A DNA stretch of 64,000 bases from Rhyzopertha dominica (taxonomy: Eukaryota; Arthropoda; Insecta; Coleoptera; Bostrichidae): assembly GCA_025024175.1 (NCBI GenBank), contig QCXZ01000064.1:6386001-6450000 (forward strand). Direction: 5' to 3'. Below, piece after piece: positions 45,200 to 56,922 of this stretch. Position 1 is the first letter of the stretch, and each line of letters starts with the position of its first letter. The notes under the pieces are model-generated. The model did no database searches. It saw only the letters and a list, made by a program, of their open reading frames with translations, and was not told the origin of the DNA. The position numbers and the translations under genes were made by a program.

Positions 45200-46779
45200 C
45201 AGGGTGTTTCCTAAGTAATCTAAAATATTATATGGGGCGCTTTGTCACTCAATTTTAAGACGAAAAGTTCATATAAACATGTGTGATAAGTCTTGTCGTT
45301 AATGAGGTACAGGGTGTTGAATTGTTTGTAATAAATCAGGTCTGAGTGTATTTGAAATTAATTTTTCCTGGTGACGCTACTGGTTTTTAAAAGTTATACG
45401 AAAAAACATGTTTATTCTAAGTGGCCTTTGGAGTAACGTTGACAAATACTGTGTCAAACCTAAAAACCAACGCAAAAAACGAACAAGAAATTTTTATAAA
45501 TACGACCTTTTTGTGTTAAGTTAACAACGATGCCTGTGTTTACTAATGCTAAAATGGCTAATATGCACTTTTTGTATGGATTAGCGAATGGTAATGCCTT
45601 AGAGGCTAGACGTATGCCCAGCGTTATCCAAATAATCGTTTACCATGTTCAGATACGTTTACTAAGCTACATATTCGTTTACAAGAAACTGGAACTTTTG
45701 CCATTTCAAAGGATATTATTGGACGACCCAGAAGTGTGAGAACTCCACAATTGGAAAACCAGATTCTTCAAGTGATTGATCAACATCCAGAAACGAGTAC
45801 CAGAATTTTGCTGATGAACTAAATGTTGGTAACAGAACTGTTTGGAATATTTTAAAAGATAACTTATTGTATCCATGTCACGTTCAACGTGTACAACATT
45901 TGCTACCTACTGACTATCCGCTTCGCATACAGTATTGCCAATAGATTTTAAATAAAATCGCAAACAATCCCAATTTTGCTTGCCAATATTCTGTATACGG
46001 ATGAAGCCAACTTTTCAAGACATGGCATTATGAATTTTCATAATAACCACATATGGGCAGATGTAAATCCACATGCCAAAAGTGTAAAACCATTTCAACA
46101 AACATTTTCGGTCAATGTTTGGCTTGGCATCATCGATGATTATTTACTAGGACCATTTTTCCTTCCTGCACGGTTGACCGGTGAGACATACCTTAATTTT
46201 CTAGAAAATGAACTTCCAGTTCTTATGGAAGATGTACCTCTTATTATTATAAGGCGCATGTGGTTCATGCATGACGGAGCTCCTCCACATTTTTCAGTGA
46301 TTGTACGCGAGTTTTTAAATAACGTTTTTCCAGACCATTGGATCGGACGAGGATCTCCACACCCGTGGCCCCCTAGATCACCGGGACACAATCCTTTGGA
46401 TTTTTGTGTGTGGGGATATTTGAAATCGCTCATTTACACAACCCCGATATTAAACGTACAAGATCTTCAAAATCGTATCATACAAGGCTGTAATGTTATT
46501 CGTAACAATCCTGGTATCTTCGAACGTATTCGGCAATCAATTAGACATCGAGCAGATGCTTGCATTTTAGCTGCAGGTGGACATTTTGAACATATGCTCT
46601 GAAATGTACTATTTTTTTCTTTATGTTTAACACATGTTGTTGCTTCTAATAAAATAATAAAACACCCTGTATCTCATTAACGACAAGACTTACCACACAT
46701 GTTTATATGAACTTTTCGTCTTAAAATTGGGTGACGAAGCGCCCCAAATAATATTTTAGATTACTTAGGAAACACCCTG
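45200..46779 (+). mobile_element. Complete DD41D element with ~115-bp TIRs
   Basis: Ends CAGGGTGTTTCCTAAGTAAT and its complement, each beside TA (45198-45199, 46780-46781). The inverted repeats run about 120 bp and hold a second CAGGGTG motif exactly 110 bp from each end (45310 and 46669). One plus-strand transposase. It is inserted between the two inverted arms of a PLE. Confidence 0.93.
45530..46602 (+). pseudogene. DD41D transposase pseudogene with an intact catalytic domain
   Basis: Start MPVFTNAKMANMHFLYGLAN. The N-terminal part changes frame near 45630 and again near 45800, and a stop lies near 45943. From 45976 to 46602 one frame stays open: YTDEANFSRHG (D1), WFMHDGAPPHF (D2) and PGHNPLDFCVWG (D3), 41 residues between D2 and D3. 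It ends GGHFEHML. The WIGR Trp that is a stop in other copies is intact here. The catalytic half looks undamaged, while the DNA-binding half is broken. Confidence 0.88.
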
Positions 46780-46860
46780 TATAATTTTGAATATTTCAAG
46801 AATTTCTAGAAAATTTAATTTTGAGGATTTATTACAGACATGTAAAGAATTTAAATTATT

Positions 46861-47500
46861 TTAGTAGGTGATGTGTTTAAATGACAATAAATGATTTGCT
46901 AATGAAGAATTCGTATTAACTATATCAGTATTTTTATATTTTTCATATTCTTTCAAGTGTTCATTGCCTCTAATTGAAAAAGATCTTCTGCTTTGACCAA
47001 TATAAACAGAATTACAATCGTTACAAGAAAAACTATAAACTCCCGAATGATTCAAAACTGGAATTTTGTCTTTATTGCGAACAAAATGGTAATTTTACAA
47101 TTTTGAACGATTTTTGTAATTTTAGCTGTCTTTTTCTAAATTCTTTATTTGATCATTGATTTCATGTTTGTGCTTTTGGCATGCAGGCTACTTTTTTGTT
47201 TGAAGTCAAGATTGCTTGTTTCGATTTTGACAATGTCAGGTTTATAAATTCTTATGTATTCTTTTTTACACAATGAGCTAATTATAGCTGAATGCGCTTT
47301 GCCTATTCATTAAATATAGTGGATTTGATAGACTTCGGGGAGATTTATTGTAGAAGTAAACATTACTCTTATATCCACTTAGAGGAAAATGGACCAGTTT
47401 ACATTGTTTAAAAGTCTTAAACTTAACATAACAGAAAAATTTGTATTTCTGGTCCAATACTACAAAACAATAAATAAGAGGTTCATTCAACACTTACTAG
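46861..47500 (-). pseudogene. Penelope-like element with GIY-YIG fragment, inverted arm 2
   Basis: The minus strand gives GVYSFSCNDCNSVYIGQSRR then SFSIRGNEHLKEYEKY and SSLANHLLSFKH (47055-46861), which is the Cys-pair linker and GIY-YIG core. Upstream, 47310-47088 is the region inverted relative to 44951-45191. The RT domain is not recognisable. The endonuclease is cut short at 46861 with no C-terminal KRL block. Confidence 0.8.
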
Positions 47501-49091
47501 ATAATAATATCTTTAGTACAAAAAAAAAACAAAATAGTTATCAGAACTTGGGAATACAAAATAATAAACAGAGAATAAAAAAATAACAGCATTTTTACTT
47601 TTTTACTAATGTAACCATATCCTTTTTGCACTTCTTGCATTGAACTCGCATTTTACCATTTTGCATTTTAATTTTGTCAAAAGTTGTTCCATACTGCATC
47701 GTTCCTACTACGCCATTGTAACTGTTGAACTTTAAACTTTTAAACAGACAATGTCGGTTTCTATTCTCTTTGTTGAAGTTGATATTAGCTAAAATCAACC
47801 CAGTAACCTTAAATTGGGGTATGTGATTGGTCTAGATTTTAAGAACAATGTTGATTCTAGTTTACAATAGAAAAGAGAAACCGACTCATAATAACTAAAA
47901 TTGTTGCGTAAACAAAAAAGACAAATGACAACTGATAATCGTAGTCATCTAGGGATTTTTAGACAACTGCTACGCTCTGCGCAATCTGCTCGTATTTATT
48001 TTCATTACTATGTATAGTAAATTTGCATGAGAGTTTATGTTTAAAACAGTGTTTAAAACGTTTTAAACATGTTTTTAACATGTTTTGAAAATCAATAAAA
48101 ATCAGATGGTATCTATTATCAAGGTCCTCGTGGTATCTCAACTGAGAACGATCCTCGTGTACCCACATGGCGAAAGCTATTGCTACTTGTCGCGAATTCA
48201 CAGGATTATTGAAAATTATGGAAAGAGGTTTCAACGAATTTTTCAATAATGTTAGCTGTTAGACTATTTATTACCTATTGTAAGCTTTAAAATTCACTGT
48301 GAAGTACACAATATTGTTACTTGCAAAACATTAACGCAAAGAAAACAGCTAAAAGGGCGTTTGTTCAAAAAACTGTGTATTAAAGTGAAATTATTAGATT
48401 AATCATTGTGTAAATTAACAAGGTTCTATTCTGCTAGTTACGAAACGATTAAAAATCATCGAAATCGGTCAAGAATGGTCACCCATAGCGTATAATTACT
48501 TGTAGGTACTTACAGAGATACAGAGACGACTCGTTTTTTCAAAGGCAATTTTAGATCATAGTTAACATTAAAAAATTAAATATCACTTGATTGGTAAATT
48601 GGTAAATACAAGAGATTAACTTTTCTCTTCTTTCAGAACTGTAGTTTGTAGTACTAGTCCAGTATTCACAACTATAGTTTTCCCATTGGAATAAGGTGAT
48701 ATGGAGGGTCCTTTTGTGCAGAAATCAATCGTAAATTTGTACAGGAAACAATCGCTATCACAACCAGTTTACGGCAGACACGTGTCGCTACTATAAATTT
48801 GCATAATTAGGGTCATCTACAATCCTTCCAGTCCCTTATTGGAAATTATCATCATGTTTAGAAAAAAAGATGTGCTACCATTTAGAACAGTTTAAGATAT
48901 TAATTTGAATAATATTCGTTACACATATTTGTTTTCTTACTAAGTACTTGTTTATTAGGGTCTAAGCAGAATTGGTAATAAAGTGCCTACAGTGGCGTAG
49001 CCAGAAAAGTATCTTGGGGGGGGGGACAAAGCTCCAAACACAAGAAAAATGTTAGGTACAAATGTTTAATTTGCTAAAATGTTTATTATAC
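47501..49091. other. No gene recognised
   Basis: Contains the GTTTAAAAC cluster at 48035-48085 and, at 48995, CAGTGGCGTAGCCAG followed by G11, a motif common at hAT ends in arthropods but without a partner here. Confidence 0.35.
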
Positions 49092-49586
49092 TGTCGCACC
49101 CTGGGGTTTAGGGTGCGCGCTGTTTGCGTTGCCGAAGATTGGAACCTGTAACAGAACTTGGGACAAGGGCAGGAGTGATACGACTTAGGTCGCTTTAATA
49201 TAATAATTTATTAACAACACAAAAATAAATCTGTAAACAAACACAGGTTGTGAAGTAAGTAATAAAACAATTAATAAAGACAAAAGTAATCAAACAAACA
49301 TTCTTGGAACTTACATTGTTGCTCGAGGGTCAGCTCCTGCCTGAGGGTCTTCGAGTCTAAGTATTAGACTGATTTATGATTGATTATTTTCACTATTTAT
49401 ACTAGAATAATCGCTTACGTCACATAGATCGTACGACGCGTAAACTGCTGAACTAGCGCATAATCCGCCGTTCACGGGAAGTGCATTGAACATAAAAATG
49501 CTGATACTGACGTTAACCATGAAGTGAACTAAGAATTATAGTTGAATTGAATAGAAATAAATTTGGAAAATATTCTCTGTTTGACA
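49092..49586 (-). mobile_element. Solo LTR, 495 bp, with 4-bp target duplication
   Basis: Begins TGTCGCACC and ends GTTTGACA, so it has 5'-TGTC...GACA-3' ends, and it is flanked by ATAC on both sides (49088-49091, 49587-49590). On the minus strand it has a TATA box (TATAAATAG near 49395) and AATAAA signals around 49205-49240, in the order of an LTR promoter and polyadenylation region. No internal coding region adjoins, so the element was probably lost by LTR-LTR recombination. A 4-bp duplication would suit a Ty3/gypsy-type element; the family is not identified. Confidence 0.75.
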
Positions 49587-50237
49587 ATACAACAAACCAA
49601 TAGTTTGCAACAAATTTGTACTGTTAAATGTAAATGCCTCTCCGGGGTACCTGGGACTAATTTATGACTTGTTTGTCGGTATTTTCTAAAGGGAACTGAA
49701 GTTGTAAGTAATTCTCCATTATTGGCGTTAAAATATTTTACTGCGGCAATATAACCTTAGAAGAATGGGAAAAGTATAATAGTGTAGAAAAATACGGAAT
49801 GTACATATTCGGAGAAACCCTGTCACTGATTTAAAAACTGTCAAAAAACTCCAAAAAAATTTTTTGAAACATACAGTTTAATAAGTTTTTAAACCGATTA
49901 TAGAAACACCACACAGATTTGAGTGTGGGTGGTTTTGATCAGTTTAGATTTTATTGTAGTGTTTGAACTGCACGTATCGAACATTTTTCTTGGAAAAGAA
50001 AAAAGTCATTCTTTTTGCTATGTTCCATCGTCGGAACATAAATTCTGAATCGGCTCCCACGTATAGTCTGCTTATTATTTTCTGATGCTTATACTTTTGT
50101 TATTTGACTACTCAACTGCATTAGTAACAGAAACAAGTAATTTTGATACTCAATAGATATACGGTGTCATTAAAAATAAAATATGGCCAAGAGCTAGGTC
50201 GCTAAGTGCATGCACAGTATATTTAACTATTTTGGAT

Positions 50238-51645
50238 ACAATGGGGTTGTAGCCCTCGATCACAAATCGTTATTGCAACACATTTGTAGGTTTTCCTAGA
50301 CCCAATGAAGTGAGATACTAGCAACAAAAAAAATATTTCTAATGTTATATTGTCTTATTTTCGCCTTCTAAAGTTTTCCGCCAAATTCAAATATTGCTAG
50401 CAACGTCAGTTGACCCGGCTAGAGTGGGGAGTGTGGTGGGATGGTATTTCGCCACGGTAAACCTACCGTGATTTCGCGTTTGACTCATAGAAGAGACATC
50501 TGTTCAGTGTTGCCAACTTAGCGGATAAAATTCTCGCCCAACCAAAAAATATAAGTTTTAGCGGTTAGCAGATATTTTAACGGAATAAGAAAGTTTTTAA
50601 TTAATATTAATGTTTCACTTTGGCGTATAAATATGGGAAACTTAAATATGAAGTATCTACAATCGATTTATTTATGCTAGGTGACTCGATGATTACTGTA
50701 TTCCTTGCCTGGGAAATATTAGGTATAATTTCCTGCTTTTTTTTTACCTAACAATCCAAAATTTTACCAACGTCTCAATAGTGCTTGTGTGTTTCACGTT
50801 GCAGCTCAGACTGTCAGATGAAGCAGATATTATTATCTTAAACCAAGTAAAAAGCAAAGAAACATATTTCTGGAAGGAGCACGAGCTCGACAACGATATT
50901 TTTAACGTTATAGCATAATTGTAGGGAAACCTTGTATATCAACAGATTACCCTGTCTTAAAAATTTTAGCGGATTCGATGCGGCAATTTCCCAGTTTCAG
51001 CCCCAGTGGCAACACTGTACAGATACACAGACGATCTGTTTGTTTCATAGATAAATTAAGATAATATAAATTAAATTTATCTATGGTTTGTTTATATTTG
51101 CGTTTGGCTTGATTTTGCGAGGATTTTCTTTAACACAAGCGACTTGCTGTTAGTGCTGCATCTACTGAATAGCACCACAATTTTCGTCTCAATTTTTCTT
51201 CGGGTACAATTAAAAATTTCTTCTCTAGACCAACAATACTAGTATTTACGCATGTTGGCACAAAACATTTCTTTTCAGCAGCCATTTCGTCCGCGTTTTG
51301 AATGATATAATCGTGATCTATAAACAAAAGCAAAAAAACACAGGAGGGTTACTGTTACTGAGAGGTAATGAATGATGCTCGCCGTCCGTTCGTCGGCAGT
51401 TGACAGCGAAAAACACGCATAGGCAACTGGAACGCTGAAAATTATTGTGCCCTGGCAACAACACACAGCTGCTGCCAATCACAAGCGGCAGGGTCAACCT
51501 ACGTCACACATTCAAATATTTAAACTTTACCATTTTTTTGACGTTTATCTAAGCGATTTGGAAAAAAGATAAGTTAACAGGGGTCTATTATTTTTTATGT
51601 AGATTCATATTCTGCAATAAAAAAAAATATGGTCTACAACCCCAT
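50238..51645. mobile_element. Possible THAP-ORF element with short TIRs
   Basis: AATGGGGTTGTAG at 50240 and CTACAACCCCATT near 51633-51645 are inverted repeats of 13 bp enclosing a minus-strand THAP-like ORF near the right end. No clear target duplication was found. The two ends could also be chance. Confidence 0.45.
51130..51285 (-). pseudogene. THAP-like zinc-finger fragment
   Basis: Starts MAAEKKCFVPTCVNTSIVGL, then KKFLIVPEEKLRRKLWCYSV. The CxVxxC ... F.VP......R..W pattern is the first half of a THAP (C2CH) DNA-binding domain. It then reads into a stop after about 50 residues, so the His part and any transposase are missing, or lie in a further exon not found. Similar in plan to the ORF at 34761-35093. 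Confidence 0.5.
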
Positions 51646-51741
51646 TATCAGACTAAGTAAAGACAGCAATAATTTTCTGTAGTAATGACTAATTATTAGA
51701 AATTTATGAAAACCCCTTTTTATGGATGCCAACGAATTATA

Positions 51742-52110
51742 CAGGGTTTCTATAAATGATTCTTGCATCCAGGGCGGTTATGAAAATTATCGATTAAATC
51801 AATTTGCCGCCTCTCAGGAAAGTGAGGTATATTTGTCATCTGTCAATTTTTTAATTATTCGATATATTTTTAATATGCGAAAACGCCTGGGAGTGTGTAT
51901 TTTTAACATATTCTATAGTGTTTTATGGGATAATCAACTTTAAGGTTGCAAAAAGCTCAGATTATGGAGCTGTGGTGTGACATTTACATACCTGCAAATT
52001 CAACTACTATCGCCGTGCATATGTAGCTTGGCAGCAATTACAAAAAGGCGGCACAAAGGATTCAGAAATCAACGCTGCCGGCGTTGCATGAATCATTTAT
52101 AGAAACCCTG
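51742..52110. mobile_element. Short TA-target MITE, 369 bp
   Basis: Ends CAGGGTTTCTATAAATGATTC and GAATCATTTATAGAAACCCTG are perfect inverted repeats flanked by TA (51740-51741, 52111-52112). No transposase coding. Confidence 0.92.
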
Positions 52111-52832
52111 TATAATAGTATACTATTGTACTATAGATCTACACGCGTAGAAGTTCACATATTTGTTGTTCTGAATATCGACGTAAAGCGTTCATGTTAA
52201 ACTAACCATGAAAGTGGAAACGTCAGGCAGATAGTTTTAAATGTTTAATAGCGTTTTACACAAAAGTGTTTCCCTCCCCAGCGCAGAATTATTTATGAAA
52301 TTATTTGGGAGACCGGCCGCACGAAGGCTTTGGACACGCCGACCCAATTCATCTATTATACAACTCCCCAGAGTACCGGAATGACCCGATTAAATTAATA
52401 ACACAAATGCATGCAGGTTGCGTAACATGCCTACATACGTATGCCGCTGTATTGGTTCGATGGTCTTTATTGCACGGTATGTACAGATCGAAATTAGAGC
52501 TTTGCATAACGGTTGTGAAAGGTGTCGGAGGGAACAGCATTATAATTAGAAATGGAGTATGCTAATACAAATAAATAATGGACCTAAATTACTTTATTAA
52601 TCTTAGCTAAAAGAATTGAATACTTTAAAATCCTAAAATTGATAAAAGTCGTAAAAAAGAAGTCAACTGTATCAACTTCTTATCCTTCGCCAAAGTTGAC
52701 AACTAGTTCTTCCAATTATAACTCCCTTTTCTATGGAGGAATTAGGTCATGCAATTGAATCTACGACTTGCAGCAGGACTAGATAACTTTATAATAATAA
52801 ACTGAAAACATGTTGGCCCCAAAGCTCGCTAC
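52111..52832. other. No gene recognised
   Basis: A plus-strand open stretch (52305-52565) shows no recognised domain. Confidence 0.35.
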
Positions 52833-53478
52833 TAGGGCTGGGCAAAGTACCAATACCTTTGGCGGTATCTAGTATCGATACCACATTCAAAAATATCTAA
52901 AGTATTCAAAAGTATCGAAGTATCGAAAGTATTCAAAAGTATCTAAGTATCGAAAGTGTTTAAAAGTATCGAAGCACTGGATCTGGCCTGGGCAGAGTAT
53001 CGATACTTACTGAAGAGTATCGTTATCTCTGCCGTATAGAGTATCAATACCACTTTATAGTGGTATTCTAGTATTAAAAGTCTTCAAAGGTATTGAAAGT
53101 ATCAAATGTGTTGAAAATCGAGTATTGCACTAATTTAAAGTATGGGAAGTTTCATAGGTATTGCAGCATCCAAGGTATCGCCGTTGTTAATAGTAACGAA
53201 AATATCAAAAATTGAAACAATGCAAAGTTGTAAAAGTACGTATCAAAAAATAGAAGCGTCCAAAATACTGACAGCATCAAATATATTGAAGGTATCGAAT
53301 ATCGATATTTGTTTAATGTTATCGCCCAGACCTATTGATTCTTTAGGTATTTCGATACTTTGATACTTTCAATACTTTTGATACTTCGATACTTTCGATA
53401 ATTAGATACTTGTGAATAGTATCGATACTACAACGGTATCGAATATCGATACCTGTCTAATGGTATCGTTCAGCCCTG
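52833..53478. mobile_element. hAT-like non-autonomous element with 8-bp target duplication
   Basis: Begins TAGGGCTGGGCAAAGTA and ends GTTCAGCCCTG, so the outer 8 bp are near-perfect inverted repeats (TAGGGCTG/CAGCCCTG). The flanks CTCGCTAC (52825-52832) and CTCGTTAC (53479-53486) form an 8-bp duplication with one mismatch, as hAT elements make. The inside is largely iterated AAAGTATCGA/TATTCAAAAGTATC words on the left and their complements on the right. No ORF of note. Confidence 0.8.
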
Positions 53479-53754
53479 CTCGTTACTTGGTCTTACAATG
53501 ATATAATTTCAACCTGTAGGCTATCTAAGCTATTAAAATATTGATATATACAAGTCACATAAAAACCCATCCCTTGCAGAAAGTTATAGGTTCTTCTCTG
53601 CGTCTGCTATAAGGTCTTGCAAAGATTAATATACTCACGACTTTTACCGGTTGCAAGTAAAACAAGCTGGGCTTATGCCACAAAGAAGCTGCTGCGATTA
53701 AGTGGTATCCTTCGCCACATTTAATGAAAACGCTTTCCAAAAAAAAAAACTAAA

Positions 53755-54206
53755 AACATCTGCTGCATTTATTGATTTGACTGCTGCATATGACACTGTT
53801 CGGAAAGAGACTGTTAACTAAGCTGTGCTATGTCGAAACAGAGCTGTAAGTAATTAATTATTAAATACTGTGAAACAACCAAGTGCTTTTAATGATTTGA
53901 ACTTATATGTAACAAATAACTTTGTTACATTTATTACAAGTGCTTTTATTTTATTTACACTACATTATTTGTTTAACATCGTAATTAAATCCGTGTCCGA
54001 CGCTTAGAAAAGTTTTGGAGTCAATTGTCTACGAACATATTTTTAATAACGTCAATTCTTGCATCTCAGATGGGTTTATGACCAGAAGCTCATCTGTAAC
54101 CAACCTTAAAAATTTTACCCAGTTTTCAGCTGAAATAATTGATAGGAAAACAAAGCTCATGCGATCTATACACACTTTGCCAAAGAATTTTTGCGATCTA
54201 CCATAA
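53755..54206 (+). pseudogene. LINE reverse transcriptase fragments
   Basis: 53757-53817 encodes SAAFIDLTAAYDTVRKETVN, the motif A region of a jockey-like RT. 54010-54150 encodes LESIVYEHIFNNVNSCISDG and TRSSSVTNLKNFTQFSAEII, the block ahead of motif A in a related element. The order (motif A first) shows these are two separate fragments or a rearranged copy. The second resembles the LINE at 60290-61960. Confidence 0.65.
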
Positions 54207-54318
54207 TAGCGTTTGACTTGATGCACTGACTGATCTGATTCACATATAGCATTTATATATTATCTGGTTGATAGACAATAACAAAACAGCTAAACCGTGG
54301 TGGGTTTTTCGTTATTTT

Positions 54319-55110
54319 ACTTCCACATCCAACGGATGGGAAGTATTGTATCTCAAAAAAAAAATTCNAAAAATTTGCTAATTCACTTTAAAATGTCTGT
54401 CTGTGTGTCTGTGGTTTTGTTTGTGGACACGATAACATTCGAAAGACTTAATATATGAACTTGAAATTTGGCAATCTCAACTACCCAAAGCGACCTATTG
54501 TTTGTGGGATAAGTAGGATATCGGGAAGGGGGCAAAATTGGGGGGTAACTACCCTTTTTGCAAATAGTATGTGATTAGTAGTATAATTGCGGGTATTATT
54601 CGCTCTTCTAAATTGTCGGTGCAGCAAACTGTTTAGAAGATATTAGCAAAAAAGCGTCACTTAAAGAAAACGATTTTTCCTAAATATCGCCGAATATATT
54701 TAATAAATTCAAAAAATGAAAATCATCATCAGATAGGAAATAAAATTTCTCACAAAAAGTGTCTTAGAAAATTTATCCAAAATTTTGACATTTTCGAAGT
54801 ATTTACAAAAAAACCTATTTTGGACCCTACTCGTACGATTTTTTTTAAATTTGGTATTATATAGAAAATCACATTTCTGATCAGAAAGCACTCTTGTAAT
54901 TTTTTTAAGTTAATAATATTCAAGTTATTTGGAAAAAACCGATTTTAAAATTTTTATGTATTTTTGCTAATATCACGAGGACTGTTTGTCTGTGTAGAGA
55001 GAAAAATACTCAAAACCTGATTAATAATCGTATAGTATAAGAAGTAAAAATGTAATTGTTATTTTGGCAATTGGATGTGGAAGTATTGATCCAATTTGCA
55101 GCGGTTTTTT
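54319..55110. mobile_element. ACTTCCACATCC-family element, full-length copy
   Basis: Left end ACTTCCACATCCAACGGATG; right end CAATTGGATGTGGAAGT (to 55084), with conserved flanking sequence continuing to about 55110 (ATTGATCCAATTTGCAGCGG). Ends are inverted repeats of about 14 bp. No protein; many short A/T runs. One N at 54367. Class unknown; the left/right conservation across three copies shows it is a real family. Confidence 0.8.
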
Positions 55111-55114
55111 TATT

Positions 55115-56879
55115 TATTTCTATTTCTTGTAGTCGGGTGTAAATACTTGTATGAGTAAAAGCTTTTTTTATTACTATTATTAAAATTTTCAAAATGTCTA
55201 TCAACTTTCATACAAACATTGAAGTTACGGGCAGCAGCTGTAGCACATTTGTTATTTTTATAAAATAATTACTACTTCCATACATTCCTATATGCTAAAC
55301 AGGTAAAAAAGTACGATATATTTTAGTTTTTAATGCATTAGAGATTATATGATATATTTTCGGCTTTTTTCCATTGTACGAAAATTGTGTAGTGAGTGAC
55401 CATACACAACTGTGTAAAAATTAAGATAGTTAAAAGGAAGTAAAAATAGCAAATACGCAGACGTTTAATTTTGCTTACTTAATGTCAGGGATCAGGTTTC
55501 TTTGCTGCAGTAGGTGAACAAAGAAAAAATCTGATATAAAATTTTATATTTGGCTTGTATATATTTAGAAATTTCAGTCTTCCCTTAATAAATGAATTAT
55601 TTGATAAACAGCAATAATCTATATTGCTTCTTTTTGAGGAACTCTTCCTAGAATATGGTTTTGTAGATTTCGTAGGACTAGGTTCCAAAAAGATAACTCA
55701 TTGTTTGTTTAACTACTATGTTTCGGTCCTTCTTGTTGCGCCTTCTTCAGGAGTGTTGTTTTTATTTTTTGCTGAGAGTTTTGCCATTAAATACATGTCA
55801 CATATTAAAAACGTATACATATTTAAAATACATTTACAATTTTACGTTAAAATTCTAAATCAAAATGAACTAAAAAATAATAATCATATCTAACTCGTGG
55901 GTATCCCGAATCTGCCACAGCATATGGCAACGACTTCGACTACTATAATAATATTATTCATTCCAAAGAAACTTCAGGAAAAACTTAACATGGTTGCCAA
56001 ATCATAACTAATCCGTACCTTATATCCTGAAGAGATCGAGCAATCGAATCAATTTCTTACCAACTATGGCCGAATCTGACGTAAACTGAGAGGTTTCGTG
56101 CGACAACAATCGTAATTCTTAGGTTGTGTACACCAATCATTAAAGAGCCATAAACTGCAGCGGCTACAGCCTTCTAGGAACAGGACCAACCTTTTCCATC
56201 TGTTTAAAATAAAATATCCCGACGGAACTACAACAGCCGAACCGAACAGAATTAACAAAATTTACCCCTTTTCTACAAAATAATGTTAAAAATTTATCTA
56301 CGCGTGCACTAAAACCAACCATTTTGCTACAATCCGACAGCTTTTTGACGTGACCCCGTATAATAACTCTGAAAACGGCATTGAAATCTACGCAAATAAA
56401 TGCTTTAGTCATGTTATTACAGAAATTGAAAATTATGCAGATTTCCGAAAACCACCATGTATCTCTGATACTACGACAGCTATCGGATTCGTTTTCAACA
56501 TTGACTTTTTCATGAGAATTTGTCCTCAGACACCCACATCTATTTTCGTCTATCTCCATTAGATAAACGAGTTTACATACAATACCTACGTTTGATCAAA
56601 CTAGTCACAAGCTGCCGAATAAAATTGTGGGGGACTACCGAAGTTGTACTAGCTAACGATTATTGGTAAAAATTCTATTTAATTATCTGAATTCCCAATT
56701 GTGTCCCATCACCCGGATCCTGAGAGCTCTCGATTCGTTTGAATATTCGATTAAACTGAATAATAAATGCCCCATGTGCACAAGTAGATAACTTCAAAGC
56801 TTTTATATATTCGTGTTAACCGTACCTCGTAATTTTTCAAATGAGTACTCTGTTTCATTTTATTTAAACAGTAAATTGA
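55115..56879. other. No gene recognised; hammerhead-like motif at 55719-55753
   Basis: On the minus strand 55753-55719 reads CTGAAGA, GGCGC...GGACC, GAAACAT: both core blocks are present with weak stem II. A minus-strand open stretch beyond it (55485-55688) may be PLE debris but is not recognisable. Confidence 0.35.
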
Positions 56880-56922
56880 TACCAACGTTTTGGTTTCCAA
56901 TGGCTTTTTCAAGGCAGATATT
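56880..56922 (-). other. Weak hammerhead-like motif
   Basis: Minus strand: CCTTGAAAAAGCC, ATT, GGAAACC, AAAACGTTGG. The layout is similar to PLE terminal motifs but the cores are degenerate. Confidence 0.25.

Noticed and set aside
48995..49035. CAGTGGCGTAGCCAG plus G-run, like a hAT terminus
   Set aside because: No opposite end in the window; could be a truncated copy, so not annotated as an element.
52305..52565. 86-codon plus-strand frame
   Set aside because: No domain, start context or splice evidence supports it.
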